This document shows, in pieces, positions 23,386-32,789 of a stretch of DNA of 64,000 nucleotides. The notes under the pieces were generated by a model that ran no database searches, was not told the origin of the DNA, and saw nothing but the letters and a program-made list of their open reading frames with translations. Every line of letters begins with the position of its first letter. The first letter of the stretch is position 1. Position numbers and translations under genes: made by a program. The stretch is from Flavobacterium azooxidireducens (lineage in GTDB: Bacteria > Bacteroidota > Bacteroidia > Flavobacteriales > Flavobacteriaceae). The stretch is from positions 434,001 through 498,000 of the forward strand of contig NZ_CP096205.1 of assembly GCF_023195775.1 (NCBI RefSeq). Direction: 5' to 3'.

Positions 23386-24348
23386 CTAAACAGTAATTTC
23401 TAATACTGTAGCCGTTCCTTTCAACATAAAAGAAGTGAGTACAGCCGGAATTAAAACGGTATCACCAGTTAGATACATATACTTTTGATCTCCGAAAACG
23501 AGTTCAAAACTACCTTCGGTACACATCAAAACCATAAAGGAGTCTGATGTTTTATCAATCAAAACCTCATCGTTTAACGAAATAATATTGGTTTTAAAAT
23601 AAGGACAATCCACAACCGAAATGCTTTTATTTTCAATCGAAGTATATTCTTTTTTGGCAGAAGTAGTTTTATAATTGATGGCATCCAAGGCTAATTCAGT
23701 GTGCAATTCGCGACCTTTCCCGTTAGCATCTACTCTGTCCCAATCATAAATTCGGTACGTAATATCGCTGGTTTGCTGAATTTCGGCAATCACTATCCCG
23801 GCACCAATGGCATGAATGGTTCCGGTTTCTAAAAGAAAAACATCTCCTTTTTTTACCGGAACTTCGTTTAATATTGAAAGTAGCATTTTGTTTTCAACGT
23901 GATTCAAATAATCTTCACGGTTTGAATTTTCTTTGAAACCCACAATCAAACGAGCATTCTCATCGGCTTGCATCACATACCACATTTCGGTTTTCCCAAA
24001 AGAATTATGACGAGCTTTTGCCAATTCATCATTCGGATGCAATTGAATTGATAAATCTGCTTTAGCATCCAAATATTTAAAAAGCAACGGAAATTGTTTT
24101 CCAAATTGATTAAAAACTTCCTTTCCTAAAATTTCTTTGGGATATAAATCAATTAATTCATTAAGGTTTTTCCCTTTAAATTCACCACTATTAACAACAC
24201 TTATTGATTCGGGAACGGTTGACAATTCCCAACTTTCTCCGGTAATTTCAGAGCTAATTGGCTTATTCAAATAATCTTTTAACTTGGTTCCGCCCCAAAT
24301 ACGTTCTTTGAAAATTGGTTCAAATGTGAGTGGATAAAATTGTTTCAT
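23386..24348 (-). CDS. manA: Mannose-6-phosphate isomerase, class I
   Basis: 320 aa cytosolic zinc enzyme converting fructose-6-phosphate and mannose-6-phosphate, the entry to GDP-mannose/fucose sugars and so relevant to the polysaccharide locus further right. The start at 24346-24348 (MKQFYPLTFEPIFKERIWGG) is the usual family N-terminus; the ATG at 24378 adds an unlikely 10 residues. Zinc ligands are visible in IQLHPND, KTEMWYVM and ETGTIHAIG. It is the short bacterial form. A TATTTTTG box (24366-24373, minus) may be its promoter. Confidence 0.92.
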   Translation of the reverse strand: MKQFYPLTFEPIFKERIWGGTKLKDYLNKPISSEITGESWELSTVPESISVVNSGEFKGKNLNELIDLYPKEILGKEVFNQFGKQFPLLFKYLDAKADLSIQLHPNDELAKARHNSFGKTEMWYVMQADENARLIVGFKENSNREDYLNHVENKMLLSILNEVPVKKGDVFLLETGTIHAIGAGIVIAEIQQTSDITYRIYDWDRVDANGKGRELHTELALDAINYKTTSAKKEYTSIENKSISVVDCPYFKTNIISLNDEVLIDKTSDSFMVLMCTEGSFELVFGDQKYMYLTGDTVLIPAVLTSFMLKGTATVLEITV

Positions 24349-24409
24349 TGGTTTAGTTGAAACGTCAAAAATAAGCATTTGAACTTAAATTAATTAACTT
24401 GAAAAATAC

Positions 24410-24865
24410 TTATACTATCTTTTTCAGCATTTGAAGTGCTTTTTCAATGTGTATTTTGCCTGATAAGTTATCAAAAATCAGTCGAATAATTCCTTTTTCG
24501 TCAATCACATACGTCACTCGACCCGGAATGAGTCCGAATAACGCAGTAGGAACACCAAACAAATTGCGTAATTTTTTATCATGATCCGATAAAAGTGTAA
24601 AAGGAAGTTGGTGTTTTTCAGAAAATTTTTGATGCGAAGTAGTTGAATCACCGCTTACGCCAATAACTTCAGCCCCTAAATCGGTAAAATCTTGATATGA
24701 ATCTCTGAAACTACACGCTTGTTCCGTGCAAACCCGCGTATCATCTTTAGGATAAAAATAAATGACAGTAGGCTTTTTTCCAATTACTGTTGAACTGTCA
24801 AAAATAATTCCTTTAGAATCTTTTGCAGTAAAATTAGGAACACTATCACCAACTTTTAGAGCCAT
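24410..24865 (-). CDS. bcp: Thioredoxin-dependent thiol peroxidase (BCP-type peroxiredoxin)
   Basis: 151 aa cytosolic enzyme reducing peroxides with thioredoxin. The peroxidatic Cys is in FYPKDDTRVCTEQAC (about residue 46) and the resolving Cys follows five positions later (QAC), the atypical 2-Cys pattern of BCP. GVSGDSTTSHQKFSEKHQLPF is also typical of the family. It lies one base from the downstream end of the QueD-like gene, so this run of minus-strand genes (idi, queD, bcp) is probably one operon. Confidence 0.93.
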   Translation of the reverse strand: MALKVGDSVPNFTAKDSKGIIFDSSTVIGKKPTVIYFYPKDDTRVCTEQACSFRDSYQDFTDLGAEVIGVSGDSTTSHQKFSEKHQLPFTLLSDHDKKLRNLFGVPTALFGLIPGRVTYVIDEKGIIRLIFDNLSGKIHIEKALQMLKKIV

Positions 24866-24866
24866 T

Positions 24867-25277
24867 TTAATTTCCTTTATAGGTTACAAAATTTCGAGGT
24901 GTTTCATATAAAACAACTTCTAATTCTAAAGAACTTTTGATGTGATTTCGCAATTTATTCCAAATTACAACAGCAATATTTTCGGCAGTTGGATTTAAAT
25001 CGGCAAAATCGGGAACATCTAAATTTAGGTTTTTATGATCAAACGCATCTTCGATATGTTCTTTGATTAAATCGGAAAGGATTTTTACATCTAAAACAAA
25101 TCCTGTTTCGGGATCAATTTCGCCTGTTACACTCACAATCAATTCATAATTGTGTCCGTGAAAATTCGGATTATTACATTTACCAAAAACCAAGTCGTTT
25201 TTTTCCATCGACCAATCTTTTCGATACAATCGATGAGCAGCGTTAAAGTGAGCTTTTCTGGAAACGGTTACTTTCAT
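24867..25277 (-). CDS. queD: 6-carboxytetrahydropterin synthase / PTPS family (QueD-like)
   Basis: 136 aa. Zinc ligands and catalytic residues of the 6-pyruvoyltetrahydropterin synthase fold are visible: AHFNAAHRL (first His), FGKCNNPNFHGHNYELIV (catalytic Cys and the HGHNY ligand pair), and a late Glu in VVLYETPRN. In bacteria the enzyme usually makes 6-carboxytetrahydropterin for queuosine and 7-deazaguanine synthesis, so queD is the best guess; a pterin role cannot be excluded. The gene is packed between idi (9-bp gap) and bcp. Confidence 0.88.
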   Translation of the reverse strand: MKVTVSRKAHFNAAHRLYRKDWSMEKNDLVFGKCNNPNFHGHNYELIVSVTGEIDPETGFVLDVKILSDLIKEHIEDAFDHKNLNLDVPDFADLNPTAENIAVVIWNKLRNHIKSSLELEVVLYETPRNFVTYKGN

Positions 25278-25286
25278 GGTAAATGG

Positions 25287-25814
25287 TTATAATTTGTGTT
25301 CTTCAAGGTAATGATAAAACTCGTCAAAAATGATTTTGAACCAAACGGTATAATTTTCAGATTGGGTTTGAATATCGTCTTTAATGGCTTCGATGCTCAT
25401 CCATTTCCAACTTTCCACCTCATCGGGATTGATTTTGGGTTCTTCGCTGTAGTAACCAATCATCACATGATCGAGTTCATGTTCGGTTAAACCATTGTCA
25501 AACGGAGCTTTGTAAATAAAATGAAATAACTCTTTCAATTCGGCTGAAAAGCCCATTTCTTCTTGCAATCTTCTGGTTCCGGCTTCTATGTTACTTTCGC
25601 CTTCCCGTTGATGACTGCAACACGTGTTGGTCCACAACAAAGGTGAATGGTATTTGTGATAAGCTCGTTGTTGGAGCATCACTTCATTTTTATCATTCAA
25701 AATAAACACGGAAAAGGCACGGTGTAAAACGGCTTTCTCGTGAGCTTCGAGTTTTTCCATCAAACCGATGGGTTCATCGTTTTCATTTACTAAAATTACT
25801 TTTTCTTCTGTCAT
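25287..25814 (-). CDS. idi: Isopentenyl-diphosphate delta-isomerase
   Basis: 175 aa type I (Nudix-fold) enzyme interconverting IPP and DMAPP for isoprenoids. Started at the ATG 25812-25814 (MTEEKVILVNENDEPIG); the TTG at 25835 would extend it without need. Visible are HRAFSVFIL, the catalytic Cys in TNTCCSHQREGE, and the Nudix-like RRLQEEMGF. The metal-binding His residues (HEKAVLHRAF, CSH) are present. A promoter-like TACCTTTG lies at 25833-25840 on the minus strand. It heads the idi-queD-bcp run. Confidence 0.93.
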   Translation of the reverse strand: MTEEKVILVNENDEPIGLMEKLEAHEKAVLHRAFSVFILNDKNEVMLQQRAYHKYHSPLLWTNTCCSHQREGESNIEAGTRRLQEEMGFSAELKELFHFIYKAPFDNGLTEHELDHVMIGYYSEEPKINPDEVESWKWMSIEAIKDDIQTQSENYTVWFKIIFDEFYHYLEEHKL

Positions 25815-25910
25815 AGCGTTTTTATAGCTCTTCAAAGGTATGAAAAAGTTCGTTTTTATTTGGATTTATGTGGATTTGTGAAAAGTTTAACGGGTGTTGA
25901 AGTAAAGAAA

Positions 25911-27470
25911 TTATCCCAAACTCTCCTTAATTTTCAAAGCACATTTTTCACCATCAATGGCTGCAGAAACAATTCCGCCGGCAAACCCTGCTCCTTCTCC
26001 ACAAGGATACAAACCTTTGATTTGAAGATGTTCCAACGTTTGAGCATCTCTCGGAATTCGCACCGGTGATGATGTTCGACTTTCAGGTGCATGCAAAATA
26101 GCTTCATTTGTTAAATAACCCTTCATAGATTTTCCGAATTGTAAAAATCCTTCTCGCATAATTTGCGTTAAGAAACCCGGAAAAACTTGTCCCATTTCTA
26201 CCGAAGTTGTTCCCGGAACATACGACGTTTTCGGAATTGATGAAGAAATTTTATTTTGCGTAAAGTCGATCATTCGTTGAGCAGGAACTTTTTGAGTTTT
26301 ACCCGCTAATTGCCACGCTTTTTGTTCGATGGATTTTTGAAATTCCATTCCGGCTAGAGGACCGAATTTGGCAAATGGTTTAAAATCTTCTAATTTTAAT
26401 TCAACCACAATTCCGGAATTGGCTGTAGCTTGATCTCTTTTGGATGGCGACCAACCATTCGTTACTACTTCGCCAGGGCTTGTAGCACACGGAGCAATCA
26501 CGCCGCCGGGACACATACAAAACGAATACATTCCACGACCATTTACTTGCTTAACAATCGAATACGGAGCCGGTGGCAAATAATCTCCACGAAAATCACA
26601 ACTATATTGAATACTGTCAATTAATTCTTGAGGATGTTCCGCACGAACCCCTAAAGCAAAAGGTTTAGCTTCGATAAGGATTTTTTTTCTATCTAATAAT
26701 TCAAAAATATCACGAGCGGAATGTCCGGTGGCCAAAATAACTTTGTTAGCTGAAATTGTTTCACCTTTTTGGGTAACAATTCCTTGCATTTCATTGTTTT
26801 TGACAATAAAATCTGTCACACGGGTTTCAAACAAAACTTGTCCACCACATTCAATGATTTTTTCTCGAATATCTTGAATAATTTGCGGTAATTTATTTGT
26901 CCCAATGTGCGGATGTGCTTCGACTAGAATATCCGAAGAAGCTCCAAAACCGACTAATAATTCTAAAATTCTATCCACATCACCCCGTTTTTTGGAACGT
27001 GTGTATAATTTTCCGTCCGAATAGGTTCCTGCTCCACCTTCGCCAAAACAATAATTAGAATCTTCGTTAACGATATGATCGACATTGATGGCTTTTAAAT
27101 CACGACGACGGCCACGAACATCTTTTCCTCGTTCGATTACAATTGGCTTTAAACCTACTTCAATGAGTTGTAATGCTGCAAAAAGTCCGGCGGGACCAGC
27201 TCCAATAACGATTACTTCCTTTTGATTAGCAACATTCGGGTAGTTGGGTAATTCGATTTTTTGTTCAGTAAAAGGTTCGCCCTTAAAAAATACCATCAAC
27301 TTTAAATTGATTTTGATGGCTTTTTGACGAGCATCAATCGAACGTTTAAGAATGGAAATATGCTGAACTTCTGACACTGAAGTCCGAATCATTTTTGCCA
27401 CATGATCTTTTAATAAAAAATCATTGGCGGCAACTTCGGGTGCAACTTGTATGAGAAGTTCTTTGGGCAT
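25911..27470 (-). CDS. FAD-dependent oxidoreductase (COG2509 type)
   Basis: 519 aa from the ATG at 27468-27470 (MPKELLIQVAPEVAAND); the earlier ATG at 27530 lies upstream of the promoter box. There is an N-terminal small domain with RTSVSEVQHISILKRSIDARQK, then FAD-binding VIGAGPAGLFAALQLIE (about 92), GEGGAGTYSDGKLYTR (about 155), ILATGHSARDIFELL and the C-terminal GEGAGFAGGIVSAA. This is the family of uncharacterised FAD-dependent dehydrogenases found across bacteria. The substrate is unknown. Motifs are intact and the length is standard. The promoter box TACTTTTG is at 27485-27492. Confidence 0.87.
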   Translation of the reverse strand: MPKELLIQVAPEVAANDFLLKDHVAKMIRTSVSEVQHISILKRSIDARQKAIKINLKLMVFFKGEPFTEQKIELPNYPNVANQKEVIVIGAGPAGLFAALQLIEVGLKPIVIERGKDVRGRRRDLKAINVDHIVNEDSNYCFGEGGAGTYSDGKLYTRSKKRGDVDRILELLVGFGASSDILVEAHPHIGTNKLPQIIQDIREKIIECGGQVLFETRVTDFIVKNNEMQGIVTQKGETISANKVILATGHSARDIFELLDRKKILIEAKPFALGVRAEHPQELIDSIQYSCDFRGDYLPPAPYSIVKQVNGRGMYSFCMCPGGVIAPCATSPGEVVTNGWSPSKRDQATANSGIVVELKLEDFKPFAKFGPLAGMEFQKSIEQKAWQLAGKTQKVPAQRMIDFTQNKISSSIPKTSYVPGTTSVEMGQVFPGFLTQIMREGFLQFGKSMKGYLTNEAILHAPESRTSSPVRIPRDAQTLEHLQIKGLYPCGEGAGFAGGIVSAAIDGEKCALKIKESLG

Positions 27471-27484
27471 AGTATTCTTTTTTG

Positions 27485-27492
27485 CAAAAGTA
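27485..27492 (-). promoter_or_regulatory. Candidate -7 box of the FAD oxidoreductase
   Basis: Minus-strand TACTTTTG, 15 bp before the ATG. No clear -33 element. Confidence 0.45.
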
Positions 27493-27514
27493 ATTTTTTT
27501 AATTTGTATCCAAC

Positions 27515-27545
27515 AAAAAAGGTTCAGCAAATGCTAAACCTTATT
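27515..27545 (-). terminator. Terminator of the T9SS secreted protein gene
   Basis: AAGGTTCAGCA (27519-27529) pairs with TGCTAAACCTT (27532-27542), with an A run on its left that reads as T on the minus strand. It sits about 20 bp after the stop. Confidence 0.8.
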
Positions 27546-27563
27546 TGTGAGAATCTAATCCTA

Positions 27564-29099
27564 TTATTTTCTTATAAATTTGTAACTTAAATTTTTATTA
27601 TTTGTCTGAATGTTGATTAAATACAATCCTGATTGAAGATTTGAAACATCAATTTTCTGATTTTCGTTCACGTTATTTAGCTCAATAACTTTAGAACCAT
27701 TGATTGAATAAATAGAAACTTTATCAATACTCCATTCGGATTGATTGGCTATTGAGATAAAATTTTCAGCTGGATTTGGATAAATCTTAATTAAATTTGA
27801 CAATTGATTTTCTGTTAAACCCAATGCCACTTGATTGTCTAAATAATCCGGAATTCCGTTAGAATTTATATCGTCGTCCATTGGATTATTATTTCCGTTG
27901 TAATCTTCATCAATTGTAAGCACACCATCTCCATCATCATCATTATCAAGATAGTCTGGAATTCCATCTAAATCTGTATCAAGCGGAGACGATTCGTCTG
28001 AATTTCGTCCTGCTGGAAAAACATATTCATATTCGGTTAAAACCAAATCCCCGTCGTCGTCGTTATCTAAATAATCCGGAATTCCATCACCATCTGTATC
28101 ATCATTCGATAAATTTCCATCACCATTAACGTCTTCTAATTCAGTATTAACCGTGTCATTATCATAATCAATTGAACAATCAATAACTGATAAAACAATG
28201 GTTGTTATTACACCATCAAAATTTGCATAGAGGTTTTGATAATTTGGATTTATATTAGTATAATTTGATCCAGGTATCGAATTTCCACCTAATTCTGCAT
28301 CTGAAAGTGTTTCATGAATAGTAACGTTTTCAGGAGTCTCTTCATTAATTGCTTCTTTTATTAAATTTAAATTGAACGAACCAAATCCGTCTAAATTAGT
28401 ATCATCACAAATTGTATAATTATAATTTGTGTTTACAAAAGGTCTTGCAAAACGCCATCCTTCTTGTGATGCAGCCCAAGCACCCGTATTTCTGCCGGGT
28501 GGTGTAAAAGCAATATTTCCTTCAAGGTTAATAATTCCGGTTACAGCTCTTCCTTGATTCCAAGCTGAACACACTTCTCTATTTATAATCTGAACATCAA
28601 TATAATTAAACGTTTCATAAATAATCATTTGAAATGAACTCTCTGTTGTAGAACATTGAAAATGAGGCTGATCATAAAAACTAACAACAAACTTTCTATA
28701 TGGTGCAATTCCTGTTAAAGCATATGTTATAGAACCAACTTGATTTGGATTATACAAATCATGATAACAACCCAAAATAGAATTTTTTACAGGAAAATTA
28801 GTGCTTGGAATACTTTGATTTAATATCCAAGGACTAAGCATACCAGCAAGATTAGAACGAAAATCAATAAAGCCGTTGGTACTAACCACTAACTGATCGT
28901 AATCAATCCCAAAAAAATTAAAGGAAAATCCAATATTGATAGCAGGAGAATATATATCATCTAGAGTGGATAATGGAACTGCATCAAAAGTATAGGATTG
29001 ATGTGGTATAGACGAAACTGTATAATCGTTTTGAGCAAACAACGATGAGTTTATTAAAAACAAAAAACACAATTTTAGAGTTAAGTAGTTATATTTCAT
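27564..29099 (-). CDS. T9SS-secreted protein with thrombospondin type 3 calcium repeats
   Basis: 511 aa. A signal peptide (ending SLFAQ) is followed by a region of about 200 residues (about 30-220) with FSFNFFGIDYDQLVVSTNGFIDF, a nidogen-like beta-sandwich pattern. Then come Asp-rich TSP3 repeats (DTDGDGIPDYLDNDDDGD, about 310-430) that should bind calcium. The tail (IYPNPAENFISI, then LQSGLYLINIQTNN) is a type A sorting domain for the type IX secretion system, so the protein should reach the cell surface or medium. Ligand unknown; an adhesin or surface scaffold is likely. A consensus promoter precedes it. Confidence 0.85.
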   Translation of the reverse strand: MKYNYLTLKLCFLFLINSSLFAQNDYTVSSIPHQSYTFDAVPLSTLDDIYSPAINIGFSFNFFGIDYDQLVVSTNGFIDFRSNLAGMLSPWILNQSIPSTNFPVKNSILGCYHDLYNPNQVGSITYALTGIAPYRKFVVSFYDQPHFQCSTTESSFQMIIYETFNYIDVQIINREVCSAWNQGRAVTGIINLEGNIAFTPPGRNTGAWAASQEGWRFARPFVNTNYNYTICDDTNLDGFGSFNLNLIKEAINEETPENVTIHETLSDAELGGNSIPGSNYTNINPNYQNLYANFDGVITTIVLSVIDCSIDYDNDTVNTELEDVNGDGNLSNDDTDGDGIPDYLDNDDDGDLVLTEYEYVFPAGRNSDESSPLDTDLDGIPDYLDNDDDGDGVLTIDEDYNGNNNPMDDDINSNGIPDYLDNQVALGLTENQLSNLIKIYPNPAENFISIANQSEWSIDKVSIYSINGSKVIELNNVNENQKIDVSNLQSGLYLINIQTNNKNLSYKFIRK

Positions 29100-29113
29100 A
29101 TAATTATTTTTAG

Positions 29114-29144
29114 CAAATGTAAATTATTTATTTTTAGAATCAAA
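29114..29144 (-). promoter_or_regulatory. Promoter of the T9SS secreted protein
   Basis: Minus-strand TACATTTG (29114-29121) and TTTG (29141-29144) with 19 bp between, one of the best consensus matches in the window. It overlaps the 3' end of the DUF2891 gene. Confidence 0.65.
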
Positions 29145-30188
29145 TTCTTCAAATGCTTTCAGTGCAAACGAAGCCAACCAATGTTCACCTTCATAATTTC
29201 CATCCACGACAGAAGGAAGTGAAAAATTAAGATGCTTTTCAGCTAATTGTTTTAGATGAGCAAAATGTTTTGGATACAACTTTATCAAATGATAAAAATT
29301 CCAAGCACGACTAAAATTTAATCCATCTAAATGAACCAAATGACCATCGGTTCGGTCTGAAACTCGGGCAACTTCCCACTTAAAATCTTTCTTAAAAATA
29401 TTTTTATTAAATTTTTTCAACCAAGACAAAAATTCTTTTTCGGGTAAAATTCGACTCATGATTCCGATTTCTTCCATGCAAGGTGATAGGAAATCGGTAC
29501 CGCTTGGTTCCCAATTTATCGGACAATTTTCATCTGATAAAAATAATCGCTTTGCGTTTTCAATTATCAAATTTTGAAACTCTTTGTTGTTTGAAAAAAC
29601 TGCATAATCCCAGGCAAATGTGAGTCCGAATGCAGTGTTATTATGTGTTCCTGCTCGAACGGGATAAAGTAATTTTGGTAAAAATTCAGCATAGCGAGCT
29701 ATAATCAAATCTGATAATGGTTTGAGATTTTGAGCCAATTCTTTTGCAAATGGTTCTTTGCTGACTTCTAATTCTAATTGCAACTTCAACAACCAATTCC
29801 AACCATAAGTTCGTTCAAAAGATTTTTCATGATTTTTTGAAAAGTAATCCAATTCAACTTGAATATTATCTTTTGATAAATTGGTTTTTAGTTTATCAAT
29901 AATTTCGTTTTTATTGGCTAAAACAGGAAAATTATTCAACAAATATACCAAACTCCAATGTCCATGCACGGACGAATGCCAATCGAAACAACCGTAAAAA
30001 GCCGGATGTAATTTTTGGGGAGAATTAATTTCGGTTGAATCTAGTAATAGCTGATTCAACTTATTGGGATATTCTTGTTGTAAACATTTTAGCGGAAGCG
30101 TTGCTAAATGATTAGCTTGTTCAACTGAAAGTTTTTGGGCAAGTATTCCGTTTGAAAATAAAAGTAACCCAACTAAGAAGTATTTCAT
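29124..30188 (-). CDS. DUF2891 protein, exported
   Basis: 354 aa. Starts with a signal peptide (MKYFLVGLLLFSNGILAQ). The remainder matches the DUF2891 pattern: HPAFYGCFDWHSSVHGHWSLV, GTHNNTAFGLTFAWDYA, NWEPSGTDFLSPCMEEIGIMSR, and LDGLNFSRAW. The many conserved Trp/His/Asp residues suggest an (alpha/alpha) barrel-like carbohydrate-active protein, but no activity is established to my knowledge. It is monocistronic and divergent from the small gene at 30216. Confidence 0.85.
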   Translation of the reverse strand: MKYFLVGLLLFSNGILAQKLSVEQANHLATLPLKCLQQEYPNKLNQLLLDSTEINSPQKLHPAFYGCFDWHSSVHGHWSLVYLLNNFPVLANKNEIIDKLKTNLSKDNIQVELDYFSKNHEKSFERTYGWNWLLKLQLELEVSKEPFAKELAQNLKPLSDLIIARYAEFLPKLLYPVRAGTHNNTAFGLTFAWDYAVFSNNKEFQNLIIENAKRLFLSDENCPINWEPSGTDFLSPCMEEIGIMSRILPEKEFLSWLKKFNKNIFKKDFKWEVARVSDRTDGHLVHLDGLNFSRAWNFYHLIKLYPKHFAHLKQLAEKHLNFSLPSVVDGNYEGEHWLASFALKAFEEFDSKNK

Positions 30189-30215
30189 AAAATGAATTTA
30201 TTTTTGCAATAAAAA

Positions 30216-30458
30216 ATGTCTAGAAAAATCAAATTAATATGGGATTTTAGAGGTCCAACTTCGGCAAAAACAGCAGAACATCATGAAATTCATTTGAAAG
30301 AATTCATTATTGCTGAAAAATTACCAATAAACATTACCGGTTTTGAAATTTATAACGAAATGCAAGCTATTGCTTTCATGGTTGTGACCGATGAAAATAT
30401 GATTGCTGTTCGCGATGCATTGAAACCTCATCGAGGAGAGATTTTTAGTGAGCAGTAA
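30216..30458 (+). CDS. Small conserved hypothetical protein
   Basis: 80 aa (MSRKIKLIWDFRGPTSAKTAEHHEIHLKEF...). The WDFRGP and EHHEIHLKEF words and the alpha-beta look suggest a ferredoxin-like small fold. I recall it as widespread in Flavobacteriia without assigned function. The gap to the convergent recQ is made of repeated words (TTTTAGTGTTCAGTAACTGA and its partial complement), which may form a hairpin and act as a terminator. Confidence 0.7.
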   Translation: MSRKIKLIWDFRGPTSAKTAEHHEIHLKEFIIAEKLPINITGFEIYNEMQAIAFMVVTDENMIAVRDALKPHRGEIFSEQ

Positions 30459-30507
30459 GCAGTTTTTAGTGTTCAGTAACTGACTACTAAAAACTGATTA
30501 CTGAATA

Positions 30508-32703
30508 CTAATTAGCTACTTCACTAATAAATTTAATTCGCATCAAACGAAGTTCTTCGATATCATAATCGCCATCGAATTCTTTTAAGGCATCTTCAAT
30601 TTTATCGGTTTGAGAATCCATAAAATAGTCATGAATTTCTTCTTGTTGATCTTCATCTAAAATTTCATCAATCCAATATTTGATGTTTAATTTGGTTCCG
30701 GAATACACAATTTGTTCCATTTCTTTCAACAAATTATCCATCGTGAAACCTTTCGCTTTAGCAATATCTTCTAAGGATAATTTTCTGTCAATGTTTTGAA
30801 TGATGTATAATTTATTGGCAGAATTTGCTCCCGTTGATTTTACGACCAAATCATCCGGACGAATAATGTCGTTTTCATCAACATAGCGAGCGATTAATTC
30901 TACAAATGGCTTGCCGTATTTTTTTGCTTTTCCTTCACCAACACCGTGAACATTGCTTAATTCTTCAATCGAAATTGGATATTTTAAAGCCATATCTTCC
31001 AACGAAGGATCTTGAAAAACCACAAACGGTGGAACGCCTAATTTTTTTGCTTCTTTTTTACGTAGATCTTTCAATATCGCCATTAAGGCTTCGTCGGCAA
31101 TTGCTGATGATTTTGAAGCAGCTACGATAGCATCGTCTTCTTCTTCGCTGTATTCGTGATCTTCGGTCATCGTAAACGAAGTTGGATTTTTGATAAATGC
31201 TGCTCCAGATTCGGATAACTTCAAAATTCCATACGTTTCAATATCTTTATTTAACAAACCAGCCACTAAAACCTGACGAATTAAGGCCATCCAATAACGC
31301 TCATCTTTATCACTTCCACAACCAAAAAAGCTTTGAGCATCGGTTCTGTGAGCTTTAATTACAGCGTTTACTTTCCCTAACAAAGTGTAAACAATTTCTT
31401 TGGTTTTGTATAAATGTTTGGTGTCGCGAACTACTTGCAGCACTTTGACCACATTTTCTTTTGCTTCCGATTTTGGTTTAGGATTACGAACATTATCATC
31501 CATATCGCCACCTTCTCCGGTTTCGTTATCGAATTCTTCACCAAAATAATGAAGTAAAAACTTACGTCTGGACATCGAAGTTTCGGCATAAGCTACTACT
31601 TCTTGTAAAAGTGCAAAACCAATTTCTTGTTCAGCAACCGGTTTCCCGGACATAAATTTTTCTAATTTTTCTACATCTTTGTATGAGTAATATGCCAAAC
31701 AGTGACCTTCTCCTCCATCTCGCCCGGCACGACCGGTTTCTTGGTAATAACTTTCGAGGGATTTTGGAATATCGTGGTGAATTACGAAACGAACATCAGG
31801 CTTATCAATTCCCATACCAAATGCAATTGTTGCTACCACCACATCAACATCTTCCATCAAAAACATATCTTGGTGTTTGGCACGTGTTTTTGCATCTAAA
31901 CCGGCGTGATAAGGAACAGCACTAATTCCGTTTACTTGCAGAACATGAGCAATTTCCTCTACTTTTTTTCGGCTCAAACAATAAATAATACCTGATTTAC
32001 CTTTATTTTGCTTGATAAATTTAATAATATCCGATTCCACATTCTTAGTTTTCGGACGGATTTCATAATATAAATTCGGACGATTGAACGACGCTTTAAA
32101 CGTGCGAGCATCAGACATATCCAAATTTTTAAGAATATCTTCCTGTACTTTTGGCGTCGCCGTCGCAGTTAAACCAATTACAGGAACATTACCTAAATGT
32201 TTAATGATATTTTTAAGATTCCGGTATTCCGGTCTAAAATCGTGGCCCCATTCTGAAATACAATGAGCTTCATCAATTGCAATGAATGAAATTTTGACCG
32301 ATTTTAAAAAGTCAACATATTCTTCTTTTGCCAATGATTCGGGTGCAACATATAAAAGTTTGGTAATTCCGGAAGTGATATCCTTTTTAACCTGATTTAT
32401 TTCAGTTTTTGTTAATGACGAATTTAAAACGTGAGCGATACCATCTTCGGAAGAAACACTTCGGATGGCATCCACTTGATTTTTCATTAATGCAATCAAA
32501 GGCGATACAACAATTGCTGTACCTTCCTGAAATAACGCCGGTAATTGATAACAAAGTGATTTACCGCCACCAGTGGGCATAATTACAAATGTATTTTCCT
32601 TTCCTAAAATACTTTTGATAACTTGTTCTTGTAAACCTTTAAACTGATCGAAACCAAAATACTTTTTTAATTCCTTATGAATGTCAATTTCGTTGGGATT
32701 CAT
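30508..32703 (-). CDS. recQ: ATP-dependent DNA helicase RecQ
   Basis: 731 aa 3'-5' DNA helicase of recombination and fork repair. The start ATG 32701-32703 (MNPNEIDIHKELKKYFGFDQFKG) is chosen; the longer ORF would overlap the divergent kdsD gene. Helicase motifs: Q-motif and FGFDQFKGLQEQVI, Walker A MPTGGGKSLCYQLP, DEAH box IDEAHCISEWGHDFR, motif VI QETGRAGRDG. The RQC region follows and an HRDC-like domain with SIEELSNVHGVGEGKAKKYG (about 590). The C-terminal extension of about 100 residues is acidic. Relatives in this phylum have the same length. Firm identification. Confidence 0.95.
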   Translation of the reverse strand: MNPNEIDIHKELKKYFGFDQFKGLQEQVIKSILGKENTFVIMPTGGGKSLCYQLPALFQEGTAIVVSPLIALMKNQVDAIRSVSSEDGIAHVLNSSLTKTEINQVKKDITSGITKLLYVAPESLAKEEYVDFLKSVKISFIAIDEAHCISEWGHDFRPEYRNLKNIIKHLGNVPVIGLTATATPKVQEDILKNLDMSDARTFKASFNRPNLYYEIRPKTKNVESDIIKFIKQNKGKSGIIYCLSRKKVEEIAHVLQVNGISAVPYHAGLDAKTRAKHQDMFLMEDVDVVVATIAFGMGIDKPDVRFVIHHDIPKSLESYYQETGRAGRDGGEGHCLAYYSYKDVEKLEKFMSGKPVAEQEIGFALLQEVVAYAETSMSRRKFLLHYFGEEFDNETGEGGDMDDNVRNPKPKSEAKENVVKVLQVVRDTKHLYKTKEIVYTLLGKVNAVIKAHRTDAQSFFGCGSDKDERYWMALIRQVLVAGLLNKDIETYGILKLSESGAAFIKNPTSFTMTEDHEYSEEEDDAIVAASKSSAIADEALMAILKDLRKKEAKKLGVPPFVVFQDPSLEDMALKYPISIEELSNVHGVGEGKAKKYGKPFVELIARYVDENDIIRPDDLVVKSTGANSANKLYIIQNIDRKLSLEDIAKAKGFTMDNLLKEMEQIVYSGTKLNIKYWIDEILDEDQQEEIHDYFMDSQTDKIEDALKEFDGDYDIEELRLMRIKFISEVAN

Positions 32704-32726
32704 TCTTATGTATTGGTATTTTATTT

Positions 32727-32734
32727 TAAATTTG
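32727..32734 (+). promoter_or_regulatory. Candidate -7 box for kdsD-tatC
   Basis: TAAATTTG fits TAnnTTTG, 56 bp before the kdsD TTG start and outside recQ. No clear -33 box. Confidence 0.4.
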
Positions 32735-32789
32735 CATCCATAAAGATACAACTTTCTTTTATTCATACAAATTTTATATCCAATCCGTT